DNA of 64,000 bases from Desulfofundulus thermosubterraneus DSM 16057 (lineage in GTDB: Bacteria > Bacillota > Desulfotomaculia > Desulfotomaculales > Desulfovirgulaceae), in the NCBI RefSeq assembly GCF_900142025.1, contig NZ_FQZM01000014.1, positions 1 through 64,000 of the forward strand, read 5' to 3'. Shown here one piece after another: positions 23,565 to 32,155 of the stretch. Numbering within the stretch: the stretch's first letter is position 1; every line of letters begins with the position of its first letter. A program made the position numbers and the translations under genes. The notes below the pieces were generated by a model that saw only the letters and a program-made list of their open reading frames with translations, did not search any database and was not told the origin of the DNA.

Positions 23565-24632
23565 TTGAAAGCTCTGGTACTGGCCGGCGGGAAGGGCACG
23601 CGCCTGCGGCCCCTAACCTATACTACGGCCAAGCAGCTGATCCCGGTCGCCAACAAGCCCATCATCTTTTACGTGCTGGAGCAAATCGCAGCGGCGGGGA
23701 TAGATGATGTGGGGGTAATCATTTCACCGGAAACGGGCGAAAACGTGAAAGACGCCGTAGGGGACGGCTCCCGCTGGGGAATAAAGATCACCTACATACT
23801 GCAGGAGACTCCCGCCGGGCTGGCCCACGCCGTGAAGACGGCCCGGGAATTCCTGGGAGAGTCGCCCTTTTTGATGTTTTTGGGGGATAACCTCATCCAG
23901 GGTGGCGTCGAGGCCTTCGTGCGGGACTTTGCCGCCGGTGAAGCCGGCGCCTTCATCCTGCTCAAAAGGGTAAAAGATCCCCGGGCCTTTGGCGTGGCCG
24001 TGCTGGATAGCCGGAACCACGTTGTTCAGTTGATTGAAAAGCCAAAAGAGCCGCCCAGCGACCTAGCCCTGGTGGGCGTGTATCTCTTCCGGCCAGCCAT
24101 TCACGAAGCCATCGGGCGCATAAAACCCTCCTGGCGGGGGGAGCTGGAGATCACCGATGCCATCCAGGAACTCATCCATATGGGCTGCCTGGTGGAAGCC
24201 CGCATCCTGGAGGGCTGGTGGCTGGACACCGGTAAAAAGGACGATATCCTGGAGGCCAACCGGGTGGTGCTGGACGAGTTCGCCCGGCGGGACGTCCGGG
24301 GAGAGGTTCACGGCGACAGCCAGGTGGTGGGACGGGTGGAAATAGGGGAGGGCAGCCGGGTGGTGAACAGCGTCGTCCGGGGGCCGGTGGTCATCGGCAA
24401 TGGAGTTACGATTATTGACTCTTTTGTAGGCCCCTACACCGCTATTGCCGGCGGCAGTCAACTGGAGCGGGTTTCCCTGGAACATGCGGTAGTACTGGAG
24501 AACTGCCGTCTGCTGGACGTGGAGCACATCGAAGACAGCCTTATCGGGAGCAACACCCGCGTGGTCCGGGCCGGCGGACGCCGGCGGGCCCTGCGCCTTT
24601 TCGTGGGCGACGACGCGGAAGTGGTAATTTGA
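23565..24632 (+). CDS. rmlA: Glucose-1-phosphate thymidylyltransferase (long form)
   Basis: 355 residues. The nucleotidyltransferase N-terminus ([31 protein letters not shown]) is canonical, with [12 protein letters not shown] and EKPKEPPS further on. The last 110 residues form a left-handed beta-helix-like tail ([27 protein letters not shown]), as in the long archaeal and clostridial enzymes. It makes dTDP-glucose from glucose-1-phosphate and dTTP. TTG 23565 follows GGGGAGG. First gene of a four-gene dTDP-rhamnose operon. Confidence 0.9.
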   Translation: MKALVLAGGKGTRLRPLTYTTAKQLIPVANKPIIFYVLEQIAAAGIDDVGVIISPETGENVKDAVGDGSRWGIKITYILQETPAGLAHAVKTAREFLGESPFLMFLGDNLIQGGVEAFVRDFAAGEAGAFILLKRVKDPRAFGVAVLDSRNHVVQLIEKPKEPPSDLALVGVYLFRPAIHEAIGRIKPSWRGELEITDAIQELIHMGCLVEARILEGWWLDTGKKDDILEANRVVLDEFARRDVRGEVHGDSQVVGRVEIGEGSRVVNSVVRGPVVIGNGVTIIDSFVGPYTAIAGGSQLERVSLEHAVVLENCRLLDVEHIEDSLIGSNTRVVRAGGRRRALRLFVGDDAEVVI

Positions 24633-24649
24633 TACAGGAGGGTTTTTCT

Positions 24650-25111
24650 ATGGAGTTGATCGACGGCGTGCAGGTGAAGAAGCTGCGCCTGATTCCCGAC
24701 GAGCGGGGTTTTCTCATGGAGATGCTGCGCAGCGATTGGCCGGAGTTTGATAAGTTCGGGCAGGCCTACATCACTGCCTGCTACCCGGGGGTGATCAAGG
24801 CCTGGCACTACCACAAAATCCAGTGGGACCACTTTGTCTGCGTAGGGGGCATGGCCAAAGTGGTGCTCTACGACCCGCGGGAGGGCAGCCCCACAAAAGG
24901 GGTGCTCAATGTGTTCCACCTGGGCTACCTCAACCCCTGCCTTTTGAAGATCCCGCCGGGGGTTTATCACGGTTTTACCGCCGAGGGCAACCGGACGGCC
25001 TTAATCGTCAACTTCCCTACGGAGCTGTACAATTACGAACAGCCCGATGAATTCCGGCTGCCCTACAACGACCCCTCCATTCCCTATTCCTGGGAGGTGC
25101 GGCATGGTTAG
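24650..25111 (+). CDS. rmlC: dTDP-4-dehydrorhamnose 3,5-epimerase-like protein
   Basis: 153 residues of the cupin-fold RmlC family: RLIPDERGFLMEML, the WHYH metal/base segment, FVCVGGMAKVVLYDPREGS and IPPGVYHGFTA. It is somewhat shorter than classic RmlC, as in thermophile versions. ATG 24650 has CAGGAGGG 8 bases upstream. It overlaps rmlD by eight bases. Role in dTDP-rhamnose synthesis is inferred from the operon. Confidence 0.88.
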   Translation: MELIDGVQVKKLRLIPDERGFLMEMLRSDWPEFDKFGQAYITACYPGVIKAWHYHKIQWDHFVCVGGMAKVVLYDPREGSPTKGVLNVFHLGYLNPCLLKIPPGVYHGFTAEGNRTALIVNFPTELYNYEQPDEFRLPYNDPSIPYSWEVRHG

Positions 25112-25961
25112 GCGGGTGCTGGTCACCGGCGCCGCCGGCATGCTGGGCCGGGCGGTGACCGCGGAGTTCGGGCAACGCGGGGAAGAGGTGCTGTCCCTTT
25201 CCCGCCGGGAACTGGACATCACCGATCCGGCGGCGGTACGGTCCGCCCTGTGGCGGCTGCGGCCCCGGGTGGTGGTCAACTGCGCTGCCTACACTGACGT
25301 GGACGGCGCGGAAGTCAACTGCGAGCGGGCCTTCCTGGTCAACGGCCTGGGACCTAAAAACCTTGCGCTGGCGTGTCGGGAAATGAGTATCGTGCTGGTA
25401 CACGTCGGCACCGACTACATTTTTGACGGTCAAAAGGGCAAACCCTACAGCGTGTACGACCCCCCGAATCCCCTGAACGTTTACGGTAAAAGCAAGCTCT
25501 GGGGCGAGCGGGCGGTGGCGGAGGTCGGCGGCCGCTGCTTCGTCGTGCGTACCAGCTGGCTCTTCGGCCCCGGGGGCAGGAACTTCGTGGAGACCATGCT
25601 CCAGATCGGCCGGGAAAGGGGCGCCGCCCGGGTGGTTAGCGACCAGCGGGGCTGCCCCACCTATACGGTAGATTTGGCCCGGGCTATTGCCGACCTGGTG
25701 GAAAGCGGCCGATACGGCACCTACCACGTTACCAACAGCGGCAACACCACCTGGTACGAATTTGCGACGGCAATATTCAAACTGGCCGGCCTGGAGGTGG
25801 AACTGGCCCCCTGCTCCACGGCGGAGTTTCCCCGCCCGGCCCGAAGACCGCTCTACTCGGTGCTGGACCCGTTCCCCTTGAAGGAAACCATCGGTTACCT
25901 GCTCCCGCCGTGGGTAGACGCCCTGGAAAGGTACCTATCGGAAAGACAAAAAATAACTTAA
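25104..25961 (+). CDS. rmlD: dTDP-4-dehydrorhamnose reductase
   Basis: 285 residues. Short-chain reductase fold with the N-terminal glycine motif LVTGAAGMLGRAV, VVNCAAYTDVDGAE, STDY-like VGTDYIFDG and the catalytic YGKSKLWGE. It carries out the last step to dTDP-L-rhamnose. The start codon lies within the rmlC stop region, indicating coupling. Confidence 0.92.
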   Translation: MVRRVLVTGAAGMLGRAVTAEFGQRGEEVLSLSRRELDITDPAAVRSALWRLRPRVVVNCAAYTDVDGAEVNCERAFLVNGLGPKNLALACREMSIVLVHVGTDYIFDGQKGKPYSVYDPPNPLNVYGKSKLWGERAVAEVGGRCFVVRTSWLFGPGGRNFVETMLQIGRERGAARVVSDQRGCPTYTVDLARAIADLVESGRYGTYHVTNSGNTTWYEFATAIFKLAGLEVELAPCSTAEFPRPARRPLYSVLDPFPLKETIGYLLPPWVDALERYLSERQKIT

Positions 25962-25979
25962 AAAGGAGCAATGTGATCA

Positions 25980-27035
25980 ATGAAACTGCTGGTTACCGGC
26001 GGAGCCGGATTCATCGGCTCCAACTTCACCCGCTATATCCTGCAGGCCTGCCCTGGAGTTTCGGTCATCAATCTGGATAAGCTCACCTATGCGGGCAACC
26101 TGGAAAACCTGGCTGATCTTGCGGATCACCCCCGCCATGCGTTCATCCACGGTGACATTTGTGACCGCCGCCTGGTGGGGGAGATTTTTTCCCGCGGCGT
26201 GGACGCGGTGATCAACTTTGCCGCCGAGTCCCATGTGGACCGCAGCATCGTGGACGCCTCGCCCTTCATCGAGACCAACGTGCGGGGCACCCAGGTGCTG
26301 CTGGACGCGGCCGCGGAATACTGGAAGGATAGGTTTGGCGGGCGGGCGGCGGCCGGGGCTGAAGAACCCGTGATCTTCATCCAGGTCTCCACCGACGAGG
26401 TTTACGGCTCCCTGGGACCGGAGGGGCGCTTCACCGAGGGGAGCCCTTTAAAGCCTTCCAGCCCCTACTCCGCCAGCAAGGCCGCCGCCGACCTTCTGGC
26501 CCTGGCTTACCACCGCACCTACGGGCTACCGGTGGTCATCACCCGTTGTTCCAACAACTACGGTCCCTACCAGTTCCCGGAAAAGCTCATCCCCTTGATG
26601 ATCACCAATGCGCTGGAGAATCAGCCCCTGCCCGTGTACGGCGACGGCTTGAACATGCGGGACTGGCTGCACGTGGAGGATCACTGCCGGGCGCTGGAGC
26701 TGGTTCTTTTCCGGGGGAAGCCCGGGGAGGTCTACAACATCGGCGGCCACGGGGAGCGCACCAACCTGGAAGTGGTGCAGGCAATTTTGAAACATCTGGG
26801 TAAGCCGGAAAGCCTTATTCGTTTTGTCAAAGACCGGCCCGGCCACGACCGCCGCTATGCCATCGATCCCTCAAAGATCACCCGGGAGCTGGGCTGGGAA
26901 CCCAGGCATAAATTTGAAGAAGGCCTGGCGGCTACGGTGGAGTGGTACATAATAAACCGTTCCTGGTGGGAGCGGATAAAATCCGGTGCCTACCGGGAGT
27001 ATTATCAGAAGATGTACGGGGCAATAAAGGCGTAA
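25980..27035 (+). CDS. rmlB: dTDP-glucose 4,6-dehydratase
   Basis: 351 residues. Extended SDR with [24 protein letters not shown], the catalytic STDEVYG and [11 protein letters not shown], and [21 protein letters not shown], all diagnostic for RmlB. It dehydrates dTDP-glucose to the 4-keto-6-deoxy sugar used by RmlC and RmlD. AAAAAGGAG precedes ATG 25980. Gene order A-C-D-B is complete, so rhamnose is likely used in the cell envelope. Confidence 0.95.
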   Translation: MKLLVTGGAGFIGSNFTRYILQACPGVSVINLDKLTYAGNLENLADLADHPRHAFIHGDICDRRLVGEIFSRGVDAVINFAAESHVDRSIVDASPFIETNVRGTQVLLDAAAEYWKDRFGGRAAAGAEEPVIFIQVSTDEVYGSLGPEGRFTEGSPLKPSSPYSASKAAADLLALAYHRTYGLPVVITRCSNNYGPYQFPEKLIPLMITNALENQPLPVYGDGLNMRDWLHVEDHCRALELVLFRGKPGEVYNIGGHGERTNLEVVQAILKHLGKPESLIRFVKDRPGHDRRYAIDPSKITRELGWEPRHKFEEGLAATVEWYIINRSWWERIKSGAYREYYQKMYGAIKA

Positions 27036-27118
27036 AACAATTTTCCTCTGCCGGGTTTTAGCCGGCGTGTCCAACCTTTTGCAAGAACATTCTGCAGGGA
27101 GAAAGAAGGTGTCAAAAC

Positions 27119-27748
27119 ATTAAAAGGGACTCTTGTACCCGGTGCGGTACTTGCTGCCTAAAGGGCGGGCCGGCCCTGCACCATGAGGACAAAGGCTTAC
27201 TGCTGGCCGGGAATGTGGGATACCAGCACCTGGTAACCATCAGGAAGGGTGAACCGGCCTATGACCCCGTCCTTGACACCGTTAGGCCGGTGGAACGGGA
27301 ACTGGTCAAGGTGCGCGGGAAAGGGAAGGAATGGTCCTGCTGCTTTTTTGAGGAAAAAAGCTCTTCGTGCACCATCTACGAGCACCGCCCGCTGGAGTGC
27401 CGGCTGTTGAAGTGCTGGGACACCTCGGCACTGGAAGGCGTGGTTGGCAGAAACACCATCGTGCGCGCCGACATTATCAATTCTCACGATCCCATTATTG
27501 AGTTGATTGAAATGCATGAAAGGGAATGTCCGTACCAGGAGGTAGAAGAATTAATCTCCAACCTGTCCCGGGAAACGGATAAATCGAAAACCCTGGCCAG
27601 GCTGAATGAGCTTGTCCGTAAAGACCTGGCCATACGTTTTTACGCCATATCGGAATTGGGATTGCGTGAGGAGTTTGAACTTTTTATTTTCGGCCGCCCT
27701 TTATTTAAAGTGCTGAGTTCCCGGGGGATACCGGTTCATTCAGCCTGA
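27119..27748 (+). CDS. YkgJ-family cysteine cluster protein, apparent ATT start
   Basis: About 209 residues. The Cys cluster CTRCGTCC at residues 6-13, WSCCFFE, then CTIYEHRPLECR, matches the YkgJ/PF03692 zinc or iron-sulfur family; function unknown. The conserved CxxCGxCC lies upstream of the first GTG (27215), so the real start must be earlier. The only well-placed codon is ATT 27119, with AGAAGGTG 7 bases before it; CTG 27092 is another option. This would be a non-AUG start. The C-terminal half is helical. Confidence 0.7.
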   Translation: MKRDSCTRCGTCCLKGGPALHHEDKGLLLAGNVGYQHLVTIRKGEPAYDPVLDTVRPVERELVKVRGKGKEWSCCFFEEKSSSCTIYEHRPLECRLLKCWDTSALEGVVGRNTIVRADIINSHDPIIELIEMHERECPYQEVEELISNLSRETDKSKTLARLNELVRKDLAIRFYAISELGLREEFELFIFGRPLFKVLSSRGIPVHSA

Positions 27749-27828
27749 CGCCCGGGCCGAGAAATTGGGAAGCAGGGCAAATATTGCTGTAGTTATATAT
27801 AGAATCAGGAGGGAAAGTTAACGGTAAT

Positions 27829-27875
27829 GTTGAAATACTTCTTGAAAAAACGTTGAAATACTTCTTAAAAAGTCG
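27829..27875 (+). repeat. Tandem 23-bp repeat upstream of the riboswitch
   Basis: GTTGAAATACTTCTTGAAAA (from 27829) is repeated almost exactly at 27852 (GTTGAAATACTTCTTAAAAA). Each copy carries TTGAAA, usable as a -35 box; with the second copy a TAACTT lies 17 bases on, so this may be the promoter of the riboswitch transcript. Confidence 0.4.
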
Positions 27876-27879
27876 TAAC

Positions 27880-27972
27880 TTTCCGGAGGGCAAACCCGGC
27901 GAAAGCCGGGGACGCAAAGCCACAGGTCTAAAGTTCCCCACGGGGAACCATGACGGCTGGGTTGCAAGGGGA
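27880..27972 (+). promoter_or_regulatory. Cyclic di-GMP-I (GEMM-I) riboswitch
   Basis: The conserved core is clear: GGAGGGCAAACC, the stem CCGGC-GAAA-GCCGG with its GNRA tetraloop, GGGACGCAAAGCC, ACAGGTCTAA, then the second stem GTTCCCC-AC-GGGGAAC and the closing GACGGCTGGGTTGC. This is the textbook GEMM-I layout. It is followed by a terminator and then an HD-GYP gene, so c-di-GMP binding probably controls that operon at the level of transcription. Confidence 0.92.
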
Positions 27973-27980
27973 GAAAGGAA

Positions 27981-28020
27981 GCCGCAGGGAAGCGCAAAAA
28001 TTTTTCTCCCTGCGGCTTTT
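27981..28020 (+). terminator. Terminator of the first c-di-GMP riboswitch
   Basis: GCCGCAGGGA (27981-27990) pairs with TCCCTGCGGC (28007-28016), tail TTTTCATTTT. Sits between aptamer and gene, as expected for an expression platform. Confidence 0.88.
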
Positions 28021-28065
28021 CATTTTCTAAAGAAATTTTTAGAATAAATACATCGAGGTGCTTCC

Positions 28066-28698
28066 ATGAAATCCACATTTATCCATGCTGCCCGGGCGTT
28101 GATGAAATTACAGGAGGTCCGGTTTAAGGTTTCTCCCAATCATTCCTGGCGCGTGGCAGCCTATGCTGCTGTGCTCGCGAAGAAATTGGGTATGTCTGAA
28201 AAGGAACAGAATCGTATATACCTGGCCGGGTTGCTCCACGACATAGGGAAGCTGGGTATTTCCAGTGCTATCTTGCACAAGCCGGGCAAACTGACTGCCG
28301 CGGAGTGGGAGGAAATAAAAAAGCACCCTGTTTATAGTTATGAAATCCTTTCGGCCATACCGGGGATGAAAGCCATCAGCCTTATGGCCCTTTACCATCA
28401 CGAAAGATATGACGGTTGCGGGTATCCGGAAGGATTGGGGGGTGAGGCCATTCCCCTGGGGGCGCGAATTCTGGCCGTGGCTGATAGTTTTGATGCCATG
28501 ACTTCGGATCGGGTTTACCGGCCCAGGATGTCTGAAGAAATGGCCACAGAGGAGCTCTACCGCTGTGCTGGTACTCAATTCGACCCGCAACTGGTGGAAG
28601 TGTTTTGCTGCCGGGTCGTGCCTGAGGGAATAGATCCTGAACTCTACCGGATCACTGTCGATATTCCTGGTGGTGTGAAGCACCTGCGAAATAACTAA
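28066..28698 (+). CDS. HD-GYP domain phosphodiesterase
   Basis: 210 residues consisting almost only of an HD-GYP domain: LLHDIGKLGISSAILHKPGKL, HHERYDGCGYPEGLGG and AVADSFDAMTSDRVYRP. All metal ligands and the GYP triplet are present, so c-di-GMP hydrolysis is likely. There is no sensor domain and no membrane segment. With the c-di-GMP-I riboswitch in its leader, the enzyme can take part in a feedback loop on the second messenger. Followed by the KaiC-like genes. Confidence 0.9.
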   Translation: MKSTFIHAARALMKLQEVRFKVSPNHSWRVAAYAAVLAKKLGMSEKEQNRIYLAGLLHDIGKLGISSAILHKPGKLTAAEWEEIKKHPVYSYEILSAIPGMKAISLMALYHHERYDGCGYPEGLGGEAIPLGARILAVADSFDAMTSDRVYRPRMSEEMATEELYRCAGTQFDPQLVEVFCCRVVPEGIDPELYRITVDIPGGVKHLRNN

Positions 28699-28760
28699 CC
28701 GGGGAACCGGGCCTTGCTCATACTGGAGCGATAGCTCTTAGCCGAAAAGGAGGGGCTGTT

Positions 28761-29129
28761 GTGAGCGAAATCATCGAAAAACGGATCGGACGCTATGAAA
28801 CTCTGCTTAAGGAGATGTGGGCAGCGTCGTCGAAGTACCTTGGGACGTTTTCCGTGAATCTTCTGGTGGAAAGGGTCGTATGGGAGGTTTCGCTGGAATA
28901 CAAGGAAATAGAACTCCTGCAGTACGATCAAAATGGGATATCGTGCGCGAAGATGGCGGCCAAGTTGGAGGAAAACCCGGACCTGCCGGTCGAAGATATG
29001 TTTATAAAGTTTATCACCAGGTACGTGGAAATCCTGGCCAGGCTTCTCGGTCATGAAAGAGCGGAAGAGATAAAAAAGAAGCTGGACGAGGAATTTGCCG
29101 GGGATCCTGCTGCTTCCAGGGAGGAATGA
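28761..29129 (+). CDS. Hypothetical helical protein upstream of the KaiC-like ATPase
   Basis: 122 residues, no family recognised. Mostly helical (IIEKRIGRYETLLKEMWAASSKYLG, then VEDMFIKFITRYVEILARLLG). GTG 28761 follows AAAAGGAGGGG. Its stop is 3 bp from the KaiC start, so it is probably a partner of that ATPase, perhaps regulating it. Confidence 0.55.
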   Translation: MSEIIEKRIGRYETLLKEMWAASSKYLGTFSVNLLVERVVWEVSLEYKEIELLQYDQNGISCAKMAAKLEENPDLPVEDMFIKFITRYVEILARLLGHERAEEIKKKLDEEFAGDPAASREE

Positions 29130-29132
29130 GAG

Positions 29133-30536
29133 ATGAAGAGGTTGATAACGGGCATAAAAAATCTCGATTATATTCTCGGCGGCGGTATACCCGCTTATTC
29201 GCTGAACATCATTTCTGGTTCTCCGGGCAGTGGGAAGACGATATTCGTCCAGAACATCATATTTAACAATGCCAGGAACGGCCTTAAGAGCCTGTACCTG
29301 ACCACTATATCGGAATCGCAGCTGAAGATGGTTAGGCATCTTCAAGATTTTGAGTTCTTCTCGGACGACCTGCTGGGGGACAGAGTTATTTACGGGGATC
29401 TGGGGGCCGTCCTGCGCAGGCAGGGCGCGAGCGAGGGTCTGGATTACCTGACTCAAATGATCAAAGAACATTTGCCAAACATAGTTGTAATCGACAGTGT
29501 CAAGGTTATAAGGGACCTCTTCCCGGACGAGAAAACCTTCAGGTCCTTTATTTTCGAGCTGGCTGCCGTTCTATCGATATGGGAGATCACCGCGTTTCTC
29601 GTCGGAGAATACGAGGAACAGGAACTGACGCGCCTGAGCGAGTTTGCCATCGCCGACGGGATTTTTCACCTTTACGGGCAGGAAGAAAAGCGGTTTCAAA
29701 AAAGGTACATGCGCGTCCTGAAAATGAGGGGTACCAGTTTCCAGCACGGGGAACATTTGTTTCAAATTGGTCCTGTGGGGATAAAAGTGTACCCAAGGAT
29801 GAGGCCGGAGGGTGAAGAACTCCGGTACGATGTCAAGCTGGGGCGAAAGGAATTCGGGATCTGTGGACTGGACGAAATGTTGTGCGGTGGGTTGCTGGAA
29901 GGGACTATCACACTCATTTCCGGTGCCACAGGTACGGGCAAGACGATGTTTGCCCTTAAGTTCTTGCTGGAAGGCGCTGAGAAAGGCGAAAGGGGGATAT
30001 TCCTTTCTTTTGAAGAGCCTGTAGATCAACTTCAGAATACTGCCCGCTGTCTGGGCTGGGAGATAGATAAATATCTGGCAGAGGGCCAGCTGGAGATCAA
30101 GTTTATTTCTCCCGTAGAACTGGACGTAGATAAACACGCTTTCGAGATACTGGACATGATCGGGGAAAAAAAGGTGGAGAGGCTTGTCATCGACAGCATC
30201 TCCTCTTTTGAAAGCAGCGTTACCGATATACAAAAGTACAGGGATTATCTCTGGGCGATAGGACAGCAACTCAGGAGGCGGCACGTTACCACTATTCTTA
30301 CGGTGCTCAACGAGGACCTCTTTTCGCCCCTGATAGTATCCAGAGCGCAATTATCCCTGATTACCGATAATATAATCATACTGCGGTACGTGGAGGACAA
30401 TTCCAGCATCAGAAAGGTTCTTGGAGTCCTGAAAACCCGTGGAAGCGACCACGACAAGTCCCTGAGGGAGTACGAGTTTTCTCCAGAGGGGATAAACGTT
30501 CTCGGCAGGTTGGACAAAGCAGATATGCTAAAATGA
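29133..30536 (+). CDS. Double KaiC-domain (RecA-like) ATPase
   Basis: 467 residues with two KaiC domains. Domain 1 has Walker A GSPGSGKT (about 29-36) and IVVIDSVK; domain 2 has GATGTGKT (about 266-273), FLSFEEP and LVIDSISSFESS. The layout is that of stand-alone KaiC-like signalling ATPases of archaea and bacteria, with no KaiA or KaiB nearby, so this is not a circadian clock as such. Acting with a diguanylate cyclase and an HD-GYP protein in one cluster it may be an energy or phosphate-state switch for c-di-GMP signalling. Confidence 0.88.
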   Translation: MKRLITGIKNLDYILGGGIPAYSLNIISGSPGSGKTIFVQNIIFNNARNGLKSLYLTTISESQLKMVRHLQDFEFFSDDLLGDRVIYGDLGAVLRRQGASEGLDYLTQMIKEHLPNIVVIDSVKVIRDLFPDEKTFRSFIFELAAVLSIWEITAFLVGEYEEQELTRLSEFAIADGIFHLYGQEEKRFQKRYMRVLKMRGTSFQHGEHLFQIGPVGIKVYPRMRPEGEELRYDVKLGRKEFGICGLDEMLCGGLLEGTITLISGATGTGKTMFALKFLLEGAEKGERGIFLSFEEPVDQLQNTARCLGWEIDKYLAEGQLEIKFISPVELDVDKHAFEILDMIGEKKVERLVIDSISSFESSVTDIQKYRDYLWAIGQQLRRRHVTTILTVLNEDLFSPLIVSRAQLSLITDNIIILRYVEDNSSIRKVLGVLKTRGSDHDKSLREYEFSPEGINVLGRLDKADMLK

Positions 30537-31963
30537 GGTGTTACTTAGTGCACACGAACCTTTTACTCAGCGTCCCGGTAAGGTACTGGCAGGATTTTCA
30601 AGATACGCTGGCCAGAGCCACGAACGCGAACATCTACATCTTTGACGCGAACGGCGCTCCTTTTTCCCGGTTCAGTTTGCCGGCTGAATTATGCCAGGAG
30701 GTGAATAAAGGGAGGGAGCTCCGTAACGAAAAGTGCATCGATTTTTACAGGCTTGCCTGCGGTTCGTTAGAAGAGAAAGACATGCTTACCTGTCCTTATG
30801 GACTTAAGCTCTGCGCGTACCGCCTGGGCAGCTATGCCCAGAGAATAGGTTATCTCATGGTTGCCCCTTCCAGGCACACGACCCTGGTGGAACGCGAGGA
30901 AGAAATTGCTTTCATCACGAAAGCGCATAACGTTTACCGGACGATCAACGAGGTTTTCAGCGCCATTTTAGAAAAGAACCTGTTAGGGTTGCGTAGACTG
31001 GAACTGAACAGCATCTACGAGATCAGCCGCCTCATGACCTCGATCGTCGAGCTGGACAGGGTTCTGGAACTTATAACTAATTCGTTGATCATAATTTATC
31101 AAGCTGACTTGTGCTTTGTTGGCCTCAGGGAAGGTGGTAAAATCAGGGTGGCCCAGGGGAAAGGCGTTCACGGCAGCCAGTTGATCGGGAAGGAATGGCC
31201 CCTGGTCCACCCGTTGGTTGAGCGGATTTTTTCAAAAGTTGAACCGTCTTCTTTGAGTATTGAGGAGCTTAAGGTTTTACCGGGCTTTACCGGTACAGAG
31301 GCTGCTCCCGGAACTGAAATCATGGTTTATCCCCTCTGGACTGCCCTGGGGATCGTCGGGTTGTTGGGTATAGCGGCCCCTGCCTCCCTGGGTGACAACG
31401 GCAGTAAAAACCTGCAGATATATATAAACTTCGCCGCGGTAGCCCTGGCTAACGCGACTCTCATACGCCGCCTGGAAAGAGAAGCCGAAACCGACTACCT
31501 AACCGGTTTTCTTAACAAGCGCGTTCTGCGGGATGTACTGGCTGCCGAACTTCAGAGGGCAGCGAGGTACGGTTACCACCTGTCGGTTATTTTCCTGGAT
31601 ATAGATGACTTCAAGGCTTATAACGATACTTTCGGGCACCTGGCCGGCGATGTGGTGTTGCAGAAAACGGCAGAGTTAATAAAAAACTCCATCAGGACTA
31701 CGGATATTGCATGCCGTTACGGGGGCGAAGAGTTTATAATCATTCTACCGGGGACAAAAGGGGGAGATGCTGCGAAAGTGGCGGAAAGAATACGTAAATC
31801 CGTTGAGGTTTACCCTTTCCCGCACCGCCGGATTACGGCAAGCCTGGGCGTGGCCCAGGCGAAAAAAAACGATTCTGTCGACTCGCTGCTTGCAAGGGCG
31901 GATCAAGCCTGCTACCAGGCAAAGGAACGAGGGAAAAACCACCTCTATCTGGATCCATCGTAA
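30533..31963 (+). CDS. PocR-GAF-GGDEF diguanylate cyclase
   Basis: 476 residues. The N-terminal 150 with RNEKCIDFYRLACGS and MLTCPYGLKLCAYRLG resemble the PocR ligand-binding domain; a GAF-like domain covers about 165-310; and the GGDEF domain has YLTGFLNKRVL, FLDIDDFKAYNDTFGH and GGEEF near residue 397. RTTD five residues before GGEEF is a product-inhibition I-site. Start ATG 30533 overlaps the KaiC stop; GTG 30548, with GAGGTG 7 bases upstream, is also possible. It should make c-di-GMP in response to a small ligand. Confidence 0.88.
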   Translation: MRCYLVHTNLLLSVPVRYWQDFQDTLARATNANIYIFDANGAPFSRFSLPAELCQEVNKGRELRNEKCIDFYRLACGSLEEKDMLTCPYGLKLCAYRLGSYAQRIGYLMVAPSRHTTLVEREEEIAFITKAHNVYRTINEVFSAILEKNLLGLRRLELNSIYEISRLMTSIVELDRVLELITNSLIIIYQADLCFVGLREGGKIRVAQGKGVHGSQLIGKEWPLVHPLVERIFSKVEPSSLSIEELKVLPGFTGTEAAPGTEIMVYPLWTALGIVGLLGIAAPASLGDNGSKNLQIYINFAAVALANATLIRRLEREAETDYLTGFLNKRVLRDVLAAELQRAARYGYHLSVIFLDIDDFKAYNDTFGHLAGDVVLQKTAELIKNSIRTTDIACRYGGEEFIIILPGTKGGDAAKVAERIRKSVEVYPFPHRRITASLGVAQAKKNDSVDSLLARADQACYQAKERGKNHLYLDPS

Positions 31964-32130
31964 CACTTTTTGGAGTGCGGGCCGGCTCACTTTCCGGCTT
32001 CCGAACTCTTTCCACCAAAAATTAAAGCGCCAGCAAAGAAGGATGGAAAGTCTACCTTTTCCTGCAGGCCCTTCTCTTTGCCGGGAAAAGCTTTACGGAC
32101 AAGCTGGTACGGTTGGAGGAACAGGTTAGT

Positions 32131-32152
32131 CCGCCCCCCGCTGGTGGGGCGG
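32131..32152. terminator. Weak hairpin between converging genes
   Basis: CCGCCCC (32131-32137) pairs with GGGGCGG (32146-32152) in the gap between the diguanylate cyclase and feoB, which converge here. There is no strong T tail on either strand. Confidence 0.3.
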
Positions 32153-32155
32153 GAG

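Noticed and set aside
23420-23707. A 95-residue frame in the rml leader
   Set aside because: It crosses the hairpins and overlaps rmlA in another frame; Gly/Ala/Arg-rich without a family sign.
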